From an uncultured Bacteroidales bacterium (GTDB lineage Bacteria > Bacteroidota > Bacteroidia > Bacteroidales > P3), in the NCBI GenBank assembly GCA_937876865.1, contig CALEFF010000040.1, positions 109,784 through 173,783 on the forward strand: a stretch of 64,000 bases of DNA. Direction: 5' to 3'. This document shows, in pieces, positions 16,806 through 26,145 of the stretch (position 1 is its first letter; each line of letters begins with the position of its first letter). The notes under the pieces were generated by a model. The model ran no database searches and was not told the DNA's origin. It saw only the letters and a program-made list of their open reading frames with translations. Made by a program: the position numbers and the translations under genes.

Positions 16806-18209
16806 TTAATCAATGTCTTCACTAAACATAGGATCCCAAGGAGGCAATACTATTGGTTTTTGATCTAAATATTTTAAAATGTCGTTTGAAATATATTTTT
16901 TATCAACTACTACTCTAAACATATATTCTTCAAACCATTCATCTGTCATTATTAAATGTCCTTGCCAACCATGAGATGCTCCCCAACTATTTTCAACAAG
17001 CCATTTCTTTGGATTACCATTTTCATCTAAATCAACAGCACATAAAGTCATTGCATGAGAAGAACCACTTGCAAATGTTTGAATTCTTTCCTTTTTATCC
17101 ATACCAAATTCTGTTCCCATCAATGAACCATAGTCGTATGTATTTACGTCTAATAATCCTTTTTCAGAATATAGGAACTTTCCGACATCACAAGAGAAAT
17201 ACATCATTGTTGAATCCTTTATTGAAGCAATTGCAACTTTCTTAATTTCTTCAATAGGAAGGTTAATATATTTCCAATTTTCTCCATCCATTACGTGTCT
17301 GTCATTCTCTATTTCATATACTTTATAAAACTCTCTTGAAGGATCATTCATTAACATAACGTATGTATTCTTTAAATCTTTTCCAACATACTTTTCATAG
17401 AATGATTTAGGAGTATATTTTTCTGTTGATATTTCTTTTCCGTTTACATCACGCAATGTATAAGTAAATTCTTGAACAGGTTCGCCATAAGCATAAACTA
17501 ACATCTTGTAGATTTGAGAAAGCATTTCTATCTTTCTGTTTTCCAACTTTTCATATTTTATTTTTTTGTCGTTTTGCTTCATTTGTCTTAATTCTAAGGC
17601 ATATTCTTTTAATTTTAGAATGATTAACTCATCTATTTTACGAGTATTATTTGAATTATAAGTTTCTGGCTGAACTGTTGAAGGTACTAAACCATATTTT
17701 GTTACCAAATCGGAAATTCCTGTAAACTGACCTCCGTCTGAAAGAGGATTTTTCAACAACCATTCATTGTGTTTACTATCCAAAGGTTCATCAATGTGCT
17801 TTATAATCAAAGAAAGAAATAAATTACTCTTTTCTAATTGATCATAAAAAAACAAATAATTTTGACTAAATTCAAAAGCACCGAGATTATATTTTGCAAT
17901 CATAGCACTTCTCATTACATTGAAACCTGTAAACATCCAACAACGACCAGAAGATTTTTGATCTGTTACACCTTTGCTCATAACTCTATGAGAAAAGTGT
18001 GTATCATATTTGTTAAGATTATCTAAATTCAACACTAATTTTTGAATACTATTGTTTGCTACTGCATTTCTTATTGCTTTATTTTCTGTTGTTTGTTTAT
18101 ATGAATTTCTTATCTTATTTAAAGATTCTTCATTTAATCCACCTTCTTGTGAAAAACTAACAAAACTTCCACAAGTCAAAACTAATGCTAATATGAATAT
18201 TTTTTTCAT
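16806..18209 (-). CDS. Exported C1B-family cysteine peptidase (aminopeptidase C / bleomycin hydrolase type)
   Basis: This papain-fold peptidase has 467 residues. Gln84 and catalytic Cys90 lie in DQKSSGRCWMF, the catalytic His in SSHAMTLCAVDLD and the Asn in VENSWG, so the active site is complete. Unlike cytosolic PepC it has a signal peptide (about residues 1-20, ending FVSFSQ), which puts it in the periplasm or outside. It is 13 bases downstream of purL. A role in using peptides from the environment is likely but inferred. Confidence 0.92.
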   Translation of the reverse strand: MKKIFILALVLTCGSFVSFSQEGGLNEESLNKIRNSYKQTTENKAIRNAVANNSIQKLVLNLDNLNKYDTHFSHRVMSKGVTDQKSSGRCWMFTGFNVMRSAMIAKYNLGAFEFSQNYLFFYDQLEKSNLFLSLIIKHIDEPLDSKHNEWLLKNPLSDGGQFTGISDLVTKYGLVPSTVQPETYNSNNTRKIDELIILKLKEYALELRQMKQNDKKIKYEKLENRKIEMLSQIYKMLVYAYGEPVQEFTYTLRDVNGKEISTEKYTPKSFYEKYVGKDLKNTYVMLMNDPSREFYKVYEIENDRHVMDGENWKYINLPIEEIKKVAIASIKDSTMMYFSCDVGKFLYSEKGLLDVNTYDYGSLMGTEFGMDKKERIQTFASGSSHAMTLCAVDLDENGNPKKWLVENSWGASHGWQGHLIMTDEWFEEYMFRVVVDKKYISNDILKYLDQKPIVLPPWDPMFSEDID

Positions 18210-18222
18210 TTCAATTATTTTA

Positions 18223-20463
18223 TTATTTATCTAAAACGTCTCCTATTGTATTGTCATACACTTTTTTATATTCTCCAATCTTACCGAAGTTTTCTTCGTC
18301 TATTATTATTTCATCGTCATTTCTTACTTTACCTACTGCACAGCAATTAACACCTGAAATACTTAGCATATCGAAAAATTCATTTTCTTTATCTGCACAA
18401 ACAGTAACTATTGCTCTTCCTTGACTTTCGCCAAATAAGAAAGAATCTAATCTTACATCTGACGCAGAATATATTTCAAATCCCATATTTCTTACCATAG
18501 CACTTTCCAAAGATGCAATAAATAAACCTCCCTCACTAATATCGTGAGCAGATTCTATTATACCTTGATTGATTAAATCACTAAGTGTGCGTTGCATATT
18601 TGCTTCTTTATCTAAATCAAAATAAGGAGCAGGAGATAATTTTACACCCCTATAAGAATATAGATATTCTGAACAATTTATATCATCAACTATTTCTCCT
18701 AACATATAAATTGTTGCACTTTGTGTTTTGAAATCAAGTGTCATTTGTTTAGACTTATCAACCGTTCCAACCATACCTATAACAGGAGATGGATAAACTG
18801 CTTCTGTTTTTCCATTCATTACTGCTTGATTATAGAAACTAACATTTCCACCTGTAACAGGAGTGTTAAATTTTCTACAAGCAGAACTCATACCTTCTAT
18901 TGCTTTAACAAATTGCCAATAAGTGTTTTCATTATATGGATTTCCAAAGTTTAAGCAATTTGTTACTGCCAATGGGTCTCCTCCTGAGCACACTATATTT
19001 CTTGCAGCCTCAGAAACTGCTATTTGAGTACCTACAAACGGATCAGAATAAACGTAACGAGAGTTACAATCGCAAGTCATCGCTATCGCATTATTAGTTC
19101 CCTTAACATTTGCTATACCTGCATCTGATGGTCTATTGGTTGACATATTTTTTGTTCCTACCATTGAATCATATTGCTCATAAACCCAACGTTTTGAAGC
19201 AATATTAGGATGAGAAGCCAAATACTCTGCAATTTTTTTCGCTTCTTTTATATCTGGTTCCTTTACATTGTCTTTATTAAACTCAAATGTTTGTTTATAA
19301 TACGCAGGTTCTGCATATTTTCTATCATAGACAGGGGCACCACCTCCTAATACCAAAGAAGCAGCAGGTACTTGTGCAACCAAATTGCCTTTGTGGTAGA
19401 AATAAAGCATATCTTCATCTATCACTTCTCCAATTTTTGCACAATTCAAATCCCATTTCTCAAATATCTTTTCTACAATTTCTTCTTTCCCTTTTTCAAC
19501 ACAAACGAGCATTCTTTCTTGACTTTCCGACAAAAGTATCTCCCATGCTTCCATGTTTTGTTGTCTTAAAGGCACTTTGTCTAAATCAATTTTCATTCCC
19601 GAAGAACCTTTTTCGCTCATCTCAGAAGTAGAACAAATTATTCCTGCTGCACCCATATCTTGCATACCAACAATTGCACCACTCTTACCTAATTCTAATG
19701 TTGCTTCCAATAAAAGTTTTTCTTGGAAAGGATCGCCAACCTGAATTGAAGGAATATCATCAGCAGTGTTCTCTGTAACGTCAGCAGATGCGAAAGTAGC
19801 ACCATGAATGCCGTCTTTACCTGTTGCAGAGCCCACAATATAAATTGGATTACCTTTTCCTTTTGCCACTGCTTTGATTAACTCTTCCTTCTTCATAATT
19901 CCAACACTCATTGCATTGACCAAAGGATTGTTTTCAAAGCTATCGTTAAAGAAAACCTCACCTCCCAAAACAGGAACGCCAAAAGCATTTCCATAATGAG
20001 AGATTCCTTTTGTTACTCCACGCAATAACCATTGTGTATGTGGGTTATTTAAATTACCAAATCGTAAAGAATTTAATTGAGCAATAGGTCGTGCTCCCAT
20101 TGTAAAGATATCTCTATTTATTCCGCCTACTCCTGTTGCTGCACCTTGGAAAGGTTCAACTGCACAAGGGTGATTGTGAGATTCTATTTTAAAAACACAA
20201 GCTATTCCTTCTCCAACATCAACCATACCAGCATTTTCTTCTCCCGGAGCAACTAAAAGTTGTTTTCCTTCTCTTGGTAAGGTTTTCAAATATTTGATAG
20301 AGTTTTTATATGAGGCATGTTCGCTCCACATAACTGAATAAATGCTCAATTCAACATAGTTAGGACAACGACCTCCTAAATATTCTTTAATTTTATCATA
20401 TTCCTCTGGCAATAAGCCTAACTCTTTTGCAGTTTCTACTGTTGCGATTTGATTATTTTCCAT
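18223..20463 (-). CDS. purL: Phosphoribosylformylglycinamidine synthase subunit PurL (small form)
   Basis: PurL makes FGAM from FGAR, ATP and ammonia in purine synthesis. The 746-residue length and motifs (SVMWSEHASYKNS, ESHNHP, GAATGVGGINRD, GMQDMGAAGI, GGNVSFYN, HDISEGG) fit the small PurL that works with separate PurS and PurQ, not the fused form of about 1200 residues found in many Bacteroidota. Neither purS nor purQ is in the window. It has its own promoter and heads the operon reading to lptC. Confidence 0.95.
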   Translation of the reverse strand: MENNQIATVETAKELGLLPEEYDKIKEYLGGRCPNYVELSIYSVMWSEHASYKNSIKYLKTLPREGKQLLVAPGEENAGMVDVGEGIACVFKIESHNHPCAVEPFQGAATGVGGINRDIFTMGARPIAQLNSLRFGNLNNPHTQWLLRGVTKGISHYGNAFGVPVLGGEVFFNDSFENNPLVNAMSVGIMKKEELIKAVAKGKGNPIYIVGSATGKDGIHGATFASADVTENTADDIPSIQVGDPFQEKLLLEATLELGKSGAIVGMQDMGAAGIICSTSEMSEKGSSGMKIDLDKVPLRQQNMEAWEILLSESQERMLVCVEKGKEEIVEKIFEKWDLNCAKIGEVIDEDMLYFYHKGNLVAQVPAASLVLGGGAPVYDRKYAEPAYYKQTFEFNKDNVKEPDIKEAKKIAEYLASHPNIASKRWVYEQYDSMVGTKNMSTNRPSDAGIANVKGTNNAIAMTCDCNSRYVYSDPFVGTQIAVSEAARNIVCSGGDPLAVTNCLNFGNPYNENTYWQFVKAIEGMSSACRKFNTPVTGGNVSFYNQAVMNGKTEAVYPSPVIGMVGTVDKSKQMTLDFKTQSATIYMLGEIVDDINCSEYLYSYRGVKLSPAPYFDLDKEANMQRTLSDLINQGIIESAHDISEGGLFIASLESAMVRNMGFEIYSASDVRLDSFLFGESQGRAIVTVCADKENEFFDMLSISGVNCCAVGKVRNDDEIIIDEENFGKIGEYKKVYDNTIGDVLDK

Positions 20464-20485
20464 AAATTCAAAAAATTTTATCTTG

Positions 20486-20493
20486 CAAAGGTA
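20486..20493 (-). promoter_or_regulatory. -7 promoter box of purL
   Basis: The minus strand reads TACCTTTG, a perfect -7 box, 22 bases before the purL start. It is the only clear promoter for the whole purL-to-lptC block. Confidence 0.65.
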
Positions 20494-20502
20494 CTATTTT
20501 AT

Positions 20503-20533
20503 TTTGAATTTTATATTTTTATAAGTAATTTTG
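20503..20533 (+). promoter_or_regulatory. Promoter of the GSCFA-cutC operon
   Basis: TTTG (20503-20506) and TAATTTTG (20526-20533) are spaced by 19 bases, a full match to the Bacteroidota promoter. It is divergent from the purL promoter; the ATG is at 20567. Confidence 0.7.
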
Positions 20534-20566
20534 TGATTTAAAAATTAAACTTTTTAAATTTTAGTT

Positions 20567-21511
20567 ATGAATTTCACCACACAAATTCCTATTTTTAAAC
20601 ACGAAAACAACATTTCACACAAAGATAGAATAATGTTATTAGGCTCGTGTTTTACGGAAAATATTGGAAACAAACTATCAATAAACGGATTTGAAACTTT
20701 AATAAATCCTTTCGGCATTTTATACAATCCATTTTCGATTTGCAGTAGTTTAAATCGAATAATAGACCTAAAATTCTTGGTTTCAGAGGATTTAGTCAAA
20801 GTAAACGAATTTTGGTATTCCTATGAACATCACGGAGTTTTTAGAGATGAAAACAGAGATAACCTATTGCAAACTATAAATTTAAACATTACAAAAGCAA
20901 ATATTTTTTTAAAAGAAACAAATTGGTTAATTATTACCTTAGGGACTGCTTGGATATTCTTTTTAAAAGAAAACAATAAAATATTAGGTAACTGCCACAA
21001 ATTAAATCCACAACTTATTGACAAAAGACTTTTAACCGTAGATGAAATTGTAGAAAATACAAATCTAACTATCAATAGAATAAGAAAAATAAATCCTAAT
21101 ATTAAAATAATACTTACAGTTTCTCCTATAAGGCATTGGAAACAAGGATATAGAGAAAACCTTATCAGTAAAAGCACCTTACATTTAGCAATAGATCAAA
21201 TATGTAAATCCATAACATATTGTTCTTATTTTCCTGCATACGAGATTGTTATGGACGAACTTAGAGATTACAGATTTTATAAAGCAGATATGCTTCACCC
21301 TTCTGAAATCGCAGTAGATTATATTTGGGAAAAATTTGCAACTCACTTGTTTTCAGACTCTACTATAAATCTTTGCAAAGATTATAGTAGACTATATTCA
21401 ATGAAACAACACAAAGCCTTTAACCCTGAAAGCCAAGGATATAAACAACATTTAATAAAAATAGCAAAATTAGAAGAAGAATTATATGAAAAAAGAAACA
21501 AACTTATTTAA
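20567..21511 (+). CDS. GSCFA domain protein (SGNH-hydrolase-like)
   Basis: This 314-residue protein belongs to the GSCFA family, named for the N-terminal motif visible here as LGSCFTENIG (Ser27 the probable nucleophile). A late HPSEIAVDYIWE segment supplies the matching His. These features place it near SGNH/GDSL esterases, possibly acting on acylated sugars. No signal peptide is visible. Its last 26 bases overlap the start of cutC, so the two are translationally coupled. Confidence 0.9.
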   Translation: MNFTTQIPIFKHENNISHKDRIMLLGSCFTENIGNKLSINGFETLINPFGILYNPFSICSSLNRIIDLKFLVSEDLVKVNEFWYSYEHHGVFRDENRDNLLQTINLNITKANIFLKETNWLIITLGTAWIFFLKENNKILGNCHKLNPQLIDKRLLTVDEIVENTNLTINRIRKINPNIKIILTVSPIRHWKQGYRENLISKSTLHLAIDQICKSITYCSYFPAYEIVMDELRDYRFYKADMLHPSEIAVDYIWEKFATHLFSDSTINLCKDYSRLYSMKQHKAFNPESQGYKQHLIKIAKLEEELYEKRNKLI

Positions 21512-22244
21512 GATAGAAGCGTGTATAGGAACCTTACAATCGGGCATAGAAGCCGAAAAAGGAGGAGCAAATAGAGTAGAATTATGCGACAATCTCGCAG
21601 AAGGGGGGACAACACCCTCAGCAGCATTGATTCAAATGACAAAAGAAAAATTAGAAATCCCTGCCGCTGTGATGATTAGACCAAGACATGGAGATTTTCT
21701 TTATTCAGATTTGGAATTTGAAATAATGAAAAAAGACATAGAGTTTTGCAAAACTGTTGGCGTTGAAGCAGTTGTCTTTGGATTACTAACTCCCGATGGA
21801 CAAATCGACTGTCAAAGGACAATGCGTTTAGTGGAAAGTGCTGGGAATATGCAAGTTTGCTTTCATAGAGCAGTAGATTTAAGTAGAGATTATTTTGAAG
21901 CAATTGAGAAAATTATCAATTGTGGTTGCACAAGAATACTTACCTCAGGCGGAGCAAACAAAGCAGTTGAAGGATTAAATAATATAAAAAGGGCACAAGA
22001 GCTTTATGGCAATAAAATAGAAATTATGGTTGGCAGTGGAATAAATGCAGAAAATGTTTCTAAGTTTTACGAAATCGGAATAAGGAATTTCCATCTTTCT
22101 GGCAAAGTTCAGATAGATAGTCTTATGACTTATAGAAAAGAAGGAGTATCAATGGGGGCTATTTCTGCCGAAGAAGAATACAAAATCACACAAACAGATT
22201 ACAAAAAAATAGAAGATGTGAGAAAAATCTTAGAATTAATTTAA
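21486..22244 (+). CDS. cutC: CutC family protein
   Basis: This 252-residue TIM-barrel protein has the CutC signature segments IEAEKGGANRVELC, EGGTTPS, IRPRHGDFLYS and LTSGGANKAVEG. CutC was named for copper tolerance in E. coli, but its biochemical role is unsettled and copper handling should not be assumed. It overlaps the GSCFA gene by 26 bases and is followed by the A-tract repeat and a perfect inverted-repeat terminator. Confidence 0.92.
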   Translation: MKKETNLFKIEACIGTLQSGIEAEKGGANRVELCDNLAEGGTTPSAALIQMTKEKLEIPAAVMIRPRHGDFLYSDLEFEIMKKDIEFCKTVGVEAVVFGLLTPDGQIDCQRTMRLVESAGNMQVCFHRAVDLSRDYFEAIEKIINCGCTRILTSGGANKAVEGLNNIKRAQELYGNKIEIMVGSGINAENVSKFYEIGIRNFHLSGKVQIDSLMTYRKEGVSMGAISAEEEYKITQTDYKKIEDVRKILELI

Positions 22245-22249
22245 TTTTT

Positions 22250-22291
22250 CAAAGAAAAAACAAAATAAATTAAAGAAAAAAAGGATTTTTT
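22250..22291 (+). repeat. Two 21-bp A-tract repeat units after cutC
   Basis: Unit 22250-22270 begins CAAAGAAAAAAC and shares its first 17 bases with unit 10098-10118. Unit 22271-22291 begins TAAAGAAAAAAA and runs into the stem of the terminator. A further 21-base step would begin with CATTG at 22292, as in the array at 44435. The repeat starts five bases after the cutC stop. Confidence 0.75.
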
Positions 22292-22322
22292 CATTGAAAA
22301 AATCCTTTTTTTCTTTAATTTA
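22266..22322. terminator. Perfect 27-bp inverted-repeat terminator (bidirectional)
   Basis: The arms 22266-22292 and 22296-22322 are exact reverse complements with a 3-base ATT loop. T-runs occur within both strands of the arms. It separates the convergent cutC and Omp28-like genes. The left arm includes one unit of the 21-bp repeat. Confidence 0.88.
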
Positions 22323-22338
22323 TTTAACTATATCTTTA

Positions 22339-24090
22339 TTATCTATTTACAGATATTTTCTTTGATGTAATACCTGAGTTAGATATTATCTTAACGAAGT
22401 AAGCTCCGTTGCTAAGGTTTGAAGTGTTGATTTCAAACTTATTGTTTCCTGTTGCCAATGAAACTTCTCCTAATGAAATCACTTCTCTTCCTAACATATC
22501 TACAACAGAAATATTAGCGTGAGTTGATTCCAACATAGAGATTTCAAGATTTAACATATCATTAACAGGGTTTGGATAAGCCAATGTTTGAAGTATTGCA
22601 CCTTCTGCTTCTTCCAATCCTACTAATGAAAGTATCTTAATATCAACTGCTTTATAAGATCCATAAGAAGAACCTGTTCCGTTTACTAATCTTTTTTCCG
22701 AACCATCGTAAATTTTGTAAGTTGCACCTCCATCGCCATATTCATCAAATATTTCAAATACATAGCAACCTGCTTCGGTTAATGGAACAATTACTGTATC
22801 TCTTACAACAACTTGTTGAGGATAATAATCTTCTTCTGCTAATACATTACCATTTCCATCTGAAAGTTTCCAACTGCATTCGTAAGCATATTGGTCTGTT
22901 TTTATGATAATTTTAAGTTGTTCTCCATTTCCTTCTTTTGGAGCGTCTTTCTTAATTGTTGCAGTCTTTTGTGCATCTTCAATAGGTGTACCATTTATTG
23001 AAACAAGTTTTGCAAATACGTTTGTATTTTGACCAATATTTACTGCTACATCAGGTAATTCAACGAATACTTCTTGATCTGATGTAATGCTTCCTGTCCA
23101 ATCAAAAGTTTGTTCTGCTGTTACTGCTGATCCGTAAGCAATTTGCATATTTGTTATTTCATTTGCTCCATAGTTGTAAACTTTTAAAGCAAGAGAAGCT
23201 AAATCGTTACAACCATTTTGACCTTGTGCAGACATTGTTGTTGACATAGCTGCAAGTTCTGGAAGATTTGTAACTGTAGGAATACATTCTGAACCTGTAT
23301 ATATTTCCTTTGTATCTTTTGCAACAAAAACAATCAATCTTAAATGTCCAAGTTTTACTAATTCATTGCTGATTGAGCCAGGAATATTGTAAGTATATGT
23401 TCTTTGAATCAAAGTTCCAGCAGGAATAACTGTTGATCCTTCAGGTGCAGTGATGTCATCACCCCATTGTCCTGTTAACATATCTCTTAACATACTCATG
23501 TGAATATATTGACCATCAGATGTAACTTGAGAAGGATTTCCACTTGCTCCTGATTGTGGTCCAATAATTGAGTCTTGCAATAAAACAACGTTTAATTTGT
23601 TTGATGCAGTTTCTGCATCTGCTGTATAATATGCCTCAACGTTTACTGTCATAACTCTTGTTGTTGCATCAATACTTGCTTGTGCTGCAACATTTACGAA
23701 AGATGTTTGAGCAAGAATTTGATTTCCGCAAGAAACAAACATATCTCTTCCTAACGCTGTTACCCCACCAGAGAACACATGACGATTTACTGTTCCAGCA
23801 GGGAAACCTTGTAGTCCTGTTTGATTCATTAAAGCATTTCCCCATTGAGTTGTGTACATTGCTGCATAAGGTCCTGCATGCACATTGATACTAAACACTC
23901 TTCCCGAATTTTCTTCTTCGTATTCTCTTACGATTCTATGTCCCTCTGGACAAAATCCACAGTTGATTCCTGTATACTCTTCAATAATTACATTTTTGTT
24001 TGCAGGTTCTGTTGAAACAAACTGAGGAGTTTGTGCTCCTACTGCAAAAGCTGCAAATAATCCTAAAAATGATAATACAATCTTCTTCAT
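22339..24090 (-). CDS. Omp28-related protein with T9SS C-terminal tail
   Basis: This 583-residue protein has a signal peptide (cleavage near VGAQ, residue 20). A thioredoxin-like Omp28 domain (about 30-270) carries CGFCPEGH (Cys44, Cys47). Beta-rich regions follow, and a C-terminal T9SS sorting domain (about 505-583) contains AYPNPVNDMLNLEI, VDMLGREV and NGAYFVKI. It should be exported by the Sec then T9SS route and anchored or released at the surface. It has its own promoter and stands alone between cutC and dxs. Confidence 0.9.
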   Translation of the reverse strand: MKKIVLSFLGLFAAFAVGAQTPQFVSTEPANKNVIIEEYTGINCGFCPEGHRIVREYEEENSGRVFSINVHAGPYAAMYTTQWGNALMNQTGLQGFPAGTVNRHVFSGGVTALGRDMFVSCGNQILAQTSFVNVAAQASIDATTRVMTVNVEAYYTADAETASNKLNVVLLQDSIIGPQSGASGNPSQVTSDGQYIHMSMLRDMLTGQWGDDITAPEGSTVIPAGTLIQRTYTYNIPGSISNELVKLGHLRLIVFVAKDTKEIYTGSECIPTVTNLPELAAMSTTMSAQGQNGCNDLASLALKVYNYGANEITNMQIAYGSAVTAEQTFDWTGSITSDQEVFVELPDVAVNIGQNTNVFAKLVSINGTPIEDAQKTATIKKDAPKEGNGEQLKIIIKTDQYAYECSWKLSDGNGNVLAEEDYYPQQVVVRDTVIVPLTEAGCYVFEIFDEYGDGGATYKIYDGSEKRLVNGTGSSYGSYKAVDIKILSLVGLEEAEGAILQTLAYPNPVNDMLNLEISMLESTHANISVVDMLGREVISLGEVSLATGNNKFEINTSNLSNGAYFVKIISNSGITSKKISVNR

Positions 24091-24119
24091 ACTCTAAATT
24101 ATTTAATGATTTCAGATTG

Positions 24120-24150
24120 CGAAAATACACTTTTTTAGCGAATTGACAAA
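24120..24150 (-). promoter_or_regulatory. Promoter of the Omp28-like gene
   Basis: The minus strand has TTTG (24147-24150), a 19-base spacer and TATTTTCG (24120-24127, TAnnTTYG form). It is 30 bases before the ATG at 24090. Confidence 0.6.
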
Positions 24151-24193
24151 TTTTCAATAAAAAAATGTAAAATAAAACATTACTTATTTTTTA

Positions 24194-24227
24194 TTTGCAA
24201 GTCTTAATGCTTTTTTATGTATCTTTG
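24194..24227 (+). promoter_or_regulatory. Promoter of dxs
   Basis: TATCTTTG (24220-24227) is a perfect -7 box with TTTG 22 bases upstream (24194-24197). The in-frame ATG at 24217 lies inside this box, so it cannot be the start of the normal transcript. Confidence 0.65.
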
Positions 24228-24246
24228 CAATCAAATGTTATTAAAT

Positions 24247-26145
24247 ATGATTTCTGCATATAAACAAGGGAATATTTTAAAGAAAATAGATTCTCCAAAT
24301 GATTTAAAATCATTGAGTAACGATGAACTTTTATCACTTGCAAAACAAGTAAGAGAATATATATTAGAGGTATTGAGTGAAAACCCTGGGCATTTGGCTT
24401 CAAGCCTTGGTGCGGTAGAATTAACTATCGCTTTACATAAAGTTTTTAACACTCCCGAAGATCCTATTGTTTGGGACGTAGGTCATCAAGCCTATGTTCA
24501 CAAGGTATTAACCGGCAGAAGAAATGAGTTTATTAATATTAGAAAATTTGGAGGACTTAGTGGTTTTCCTAAAAGAAATGAAAGCGTATATGATTCTTTT
24601 GGCGTAGGTCATTCATCTACTTCTATTTCTGCTGCTTTGGCTATGGCTATTGCAGATAAATTACAAAAAAAAGATAATCATCATATTGCGGTTATTGGAG
24701 ATGGTTCAATGACAGGAGGAATGGCTTTTGAGGCTCTTAATCATGCTGGAACAACTGATGCAAATCTTCTTGTAATTCTTAATGATAATGGAATTTCTAT
24801 TGATAAGCAAGTAGGGGCTATGAGTCAATACTTGACAATGATTACAGCTTCTGCTACATACAATAGAGTAAAAAACAGAATATGGAACCTTATGGGAGGG
24901 AATACTTCTCGTAATAAACCAAAAAACTTCTTTAAGAAAATATCTTTTAGTCTTAAATCTTTGTTCTCCGGAAAAAGTAATTTCTTTGAGGCTTTGAACA
25001 TAAGATATTTTGGCCCTGTTGATGGGCATGACTTAATTGCTCTTACTAAAACTTTAGAAGATTTAAAAAATATCAAAGGTCCTAAACTATTACACATAAT
25101 TACTAAAAAAGGAAAAGGACTCCCTATTGCGGAAAACAATCCTACAACTTATCATGCTCCGGGAGTATTTAATCCTTTAACAGGAGAAATTCCTGAAAAG
25201 CAGTCTACTGATGAAATTCTTAAATTTCAAGATGTTTTTGGTGAGACTTTGGTTGAACTTGCAAAAGAGAATGAAAAAATTGTCGGCATTACACCTGCTA
25301 TGCTTAGCGGTTGTTCGATGAATAAATTGCAAAAGGTCTTCCCTGAACGAACTTTTGATGTAGGAATTGCAGAAGAACACGCAGTTACTTTAAGTGCAGG
25401 CTTTGCTTGTCAGGGAATGATTCCTGTGTGTAATATATATTCTTCTTTTATGCAAAGAGCCTATGATCAGTTTATTCATGATGTTGCTTTGCAAAACTTA
25501 CATGTAGTTTTGTGTCTTGACAGAGCAGGAATAGTTGGAGAAGATGGAGCAACACATCATGGTGCTTTTGACTTGGCGTATTTAAATTGTATTCCTAACA
25601 TAATAGTTGCTGCTCCAAGTGATGAGAACGATCTTAGAAATATGATGTTCACTGCAATAAATCAAAACAAGCCTTTTGTAATTCGTTATCCAAGAGGGAA
25701 AGGATACTTAAAGGATTGGAGAAACGAAATGAAAAAAATAGAAATTGGCAAAGGTGTTAAGATAAAAGAAGGCAAGGATATTGCTATTCTTTGTCTTGGA
25801 AATACTATTCACATTGCAAAACAAGTTGCGAAAGAACTTGAAAACAATGGATTAAATATTGCTTTGTTTGACTTTAAGTTTTTGAAACCACTTGATAAAG
25901 AATTGGCTAAGCAGGCGTTGGATTCTTATGATTACATCTTAACTATGGAAGATGGTGTTACTAATGGAGGTTTTGGAAGTAGTATTATCGAGTTTGCGAT
26001 TAGCAACAACTATCACAATAGAATTGAAAAAATAGGTATTCCAAACGAATTCATCGAGCAAGGTAGTGTAAAAGAGTTACAAAGACTTTGCAAAATGGAT
26101 TGTGAAAGTGTTAAAGAAAAAATACTGAGGTTTAAAGAAAATTAA
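24247..26145 (+). CDS. dxs: 1-deoxy-D-xylulose-5-phosphate synthase
   Basis: This TPP enzyme condenses pyruvate and glyceraldehyde-3-phosphate, the first step of the MEP isoprenoid pathway. Motifs include HLASSLGAVELTIAL, VGHQAYVHKVLTGR, the TPP-binding GDGSMTGGMAFEALN and late HDVALQNL, DRAGIVGEDGATHHG. The start is at 24247 or 24235; an ATG at 24217 is inside the promoter. From 24247 the length is 632 residues, normal for the family. Its stop codon overlaps the stop of the convergent lipoprotein gene on the other strand. Confidence 0.95.
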   Translation: MISAYKQGNILKKIDSPNDLKSLSNDELLSLAKQVREYILEVLSENPGHLASSLGAVELTIALHKVFNTPEDPIVWDVGHQAYVHKVLTGRRNEFINIRKFGGLSGFPKRNESVYDSFGVGHSSTSISAALAMAIADKLQKKDNHHIAVIGDGSMTGGMAFEALNHAGTTDANLLVILNDNGISIDKQVGAMSQYLTMITASATYNRVKNRIWNLMGGNTSRNKPKNFFKKISFSLKSLFSGKSNFFEALNIRYFGPVDGHDLIALTKTLEDLKNIKGPKLLHIITKKGKGLPIAENNPTTYHAPGVFNPLTGEIPEKQSTDEILKFQDVFGETLVELAKENEKIVGITPAMLSGCSMNKLQKVFPERTFDVGIAEEHAVTLSAGFACQGMIPVCNIYSSFMQRAYDQFIHDVALQNLHVVLCLDRAGIVGEDGATHHGAFDLAYLNCIPNIIVAAPSDENDLRNMMFTAINQNKPFVIRYPRGKGYLKDWRNEMKKIEIGKGVKIKEGKDIAILCLGNTIHIAKQVAKELENNGLNIALFDFKFLKPLDKELAKQALDSYDYILTMEDGVTNGGFGSSIIEFAISNNYHNRIEKIGIPNEFIEQGSVKELQRLCKMDCESVKEKILRFKEN

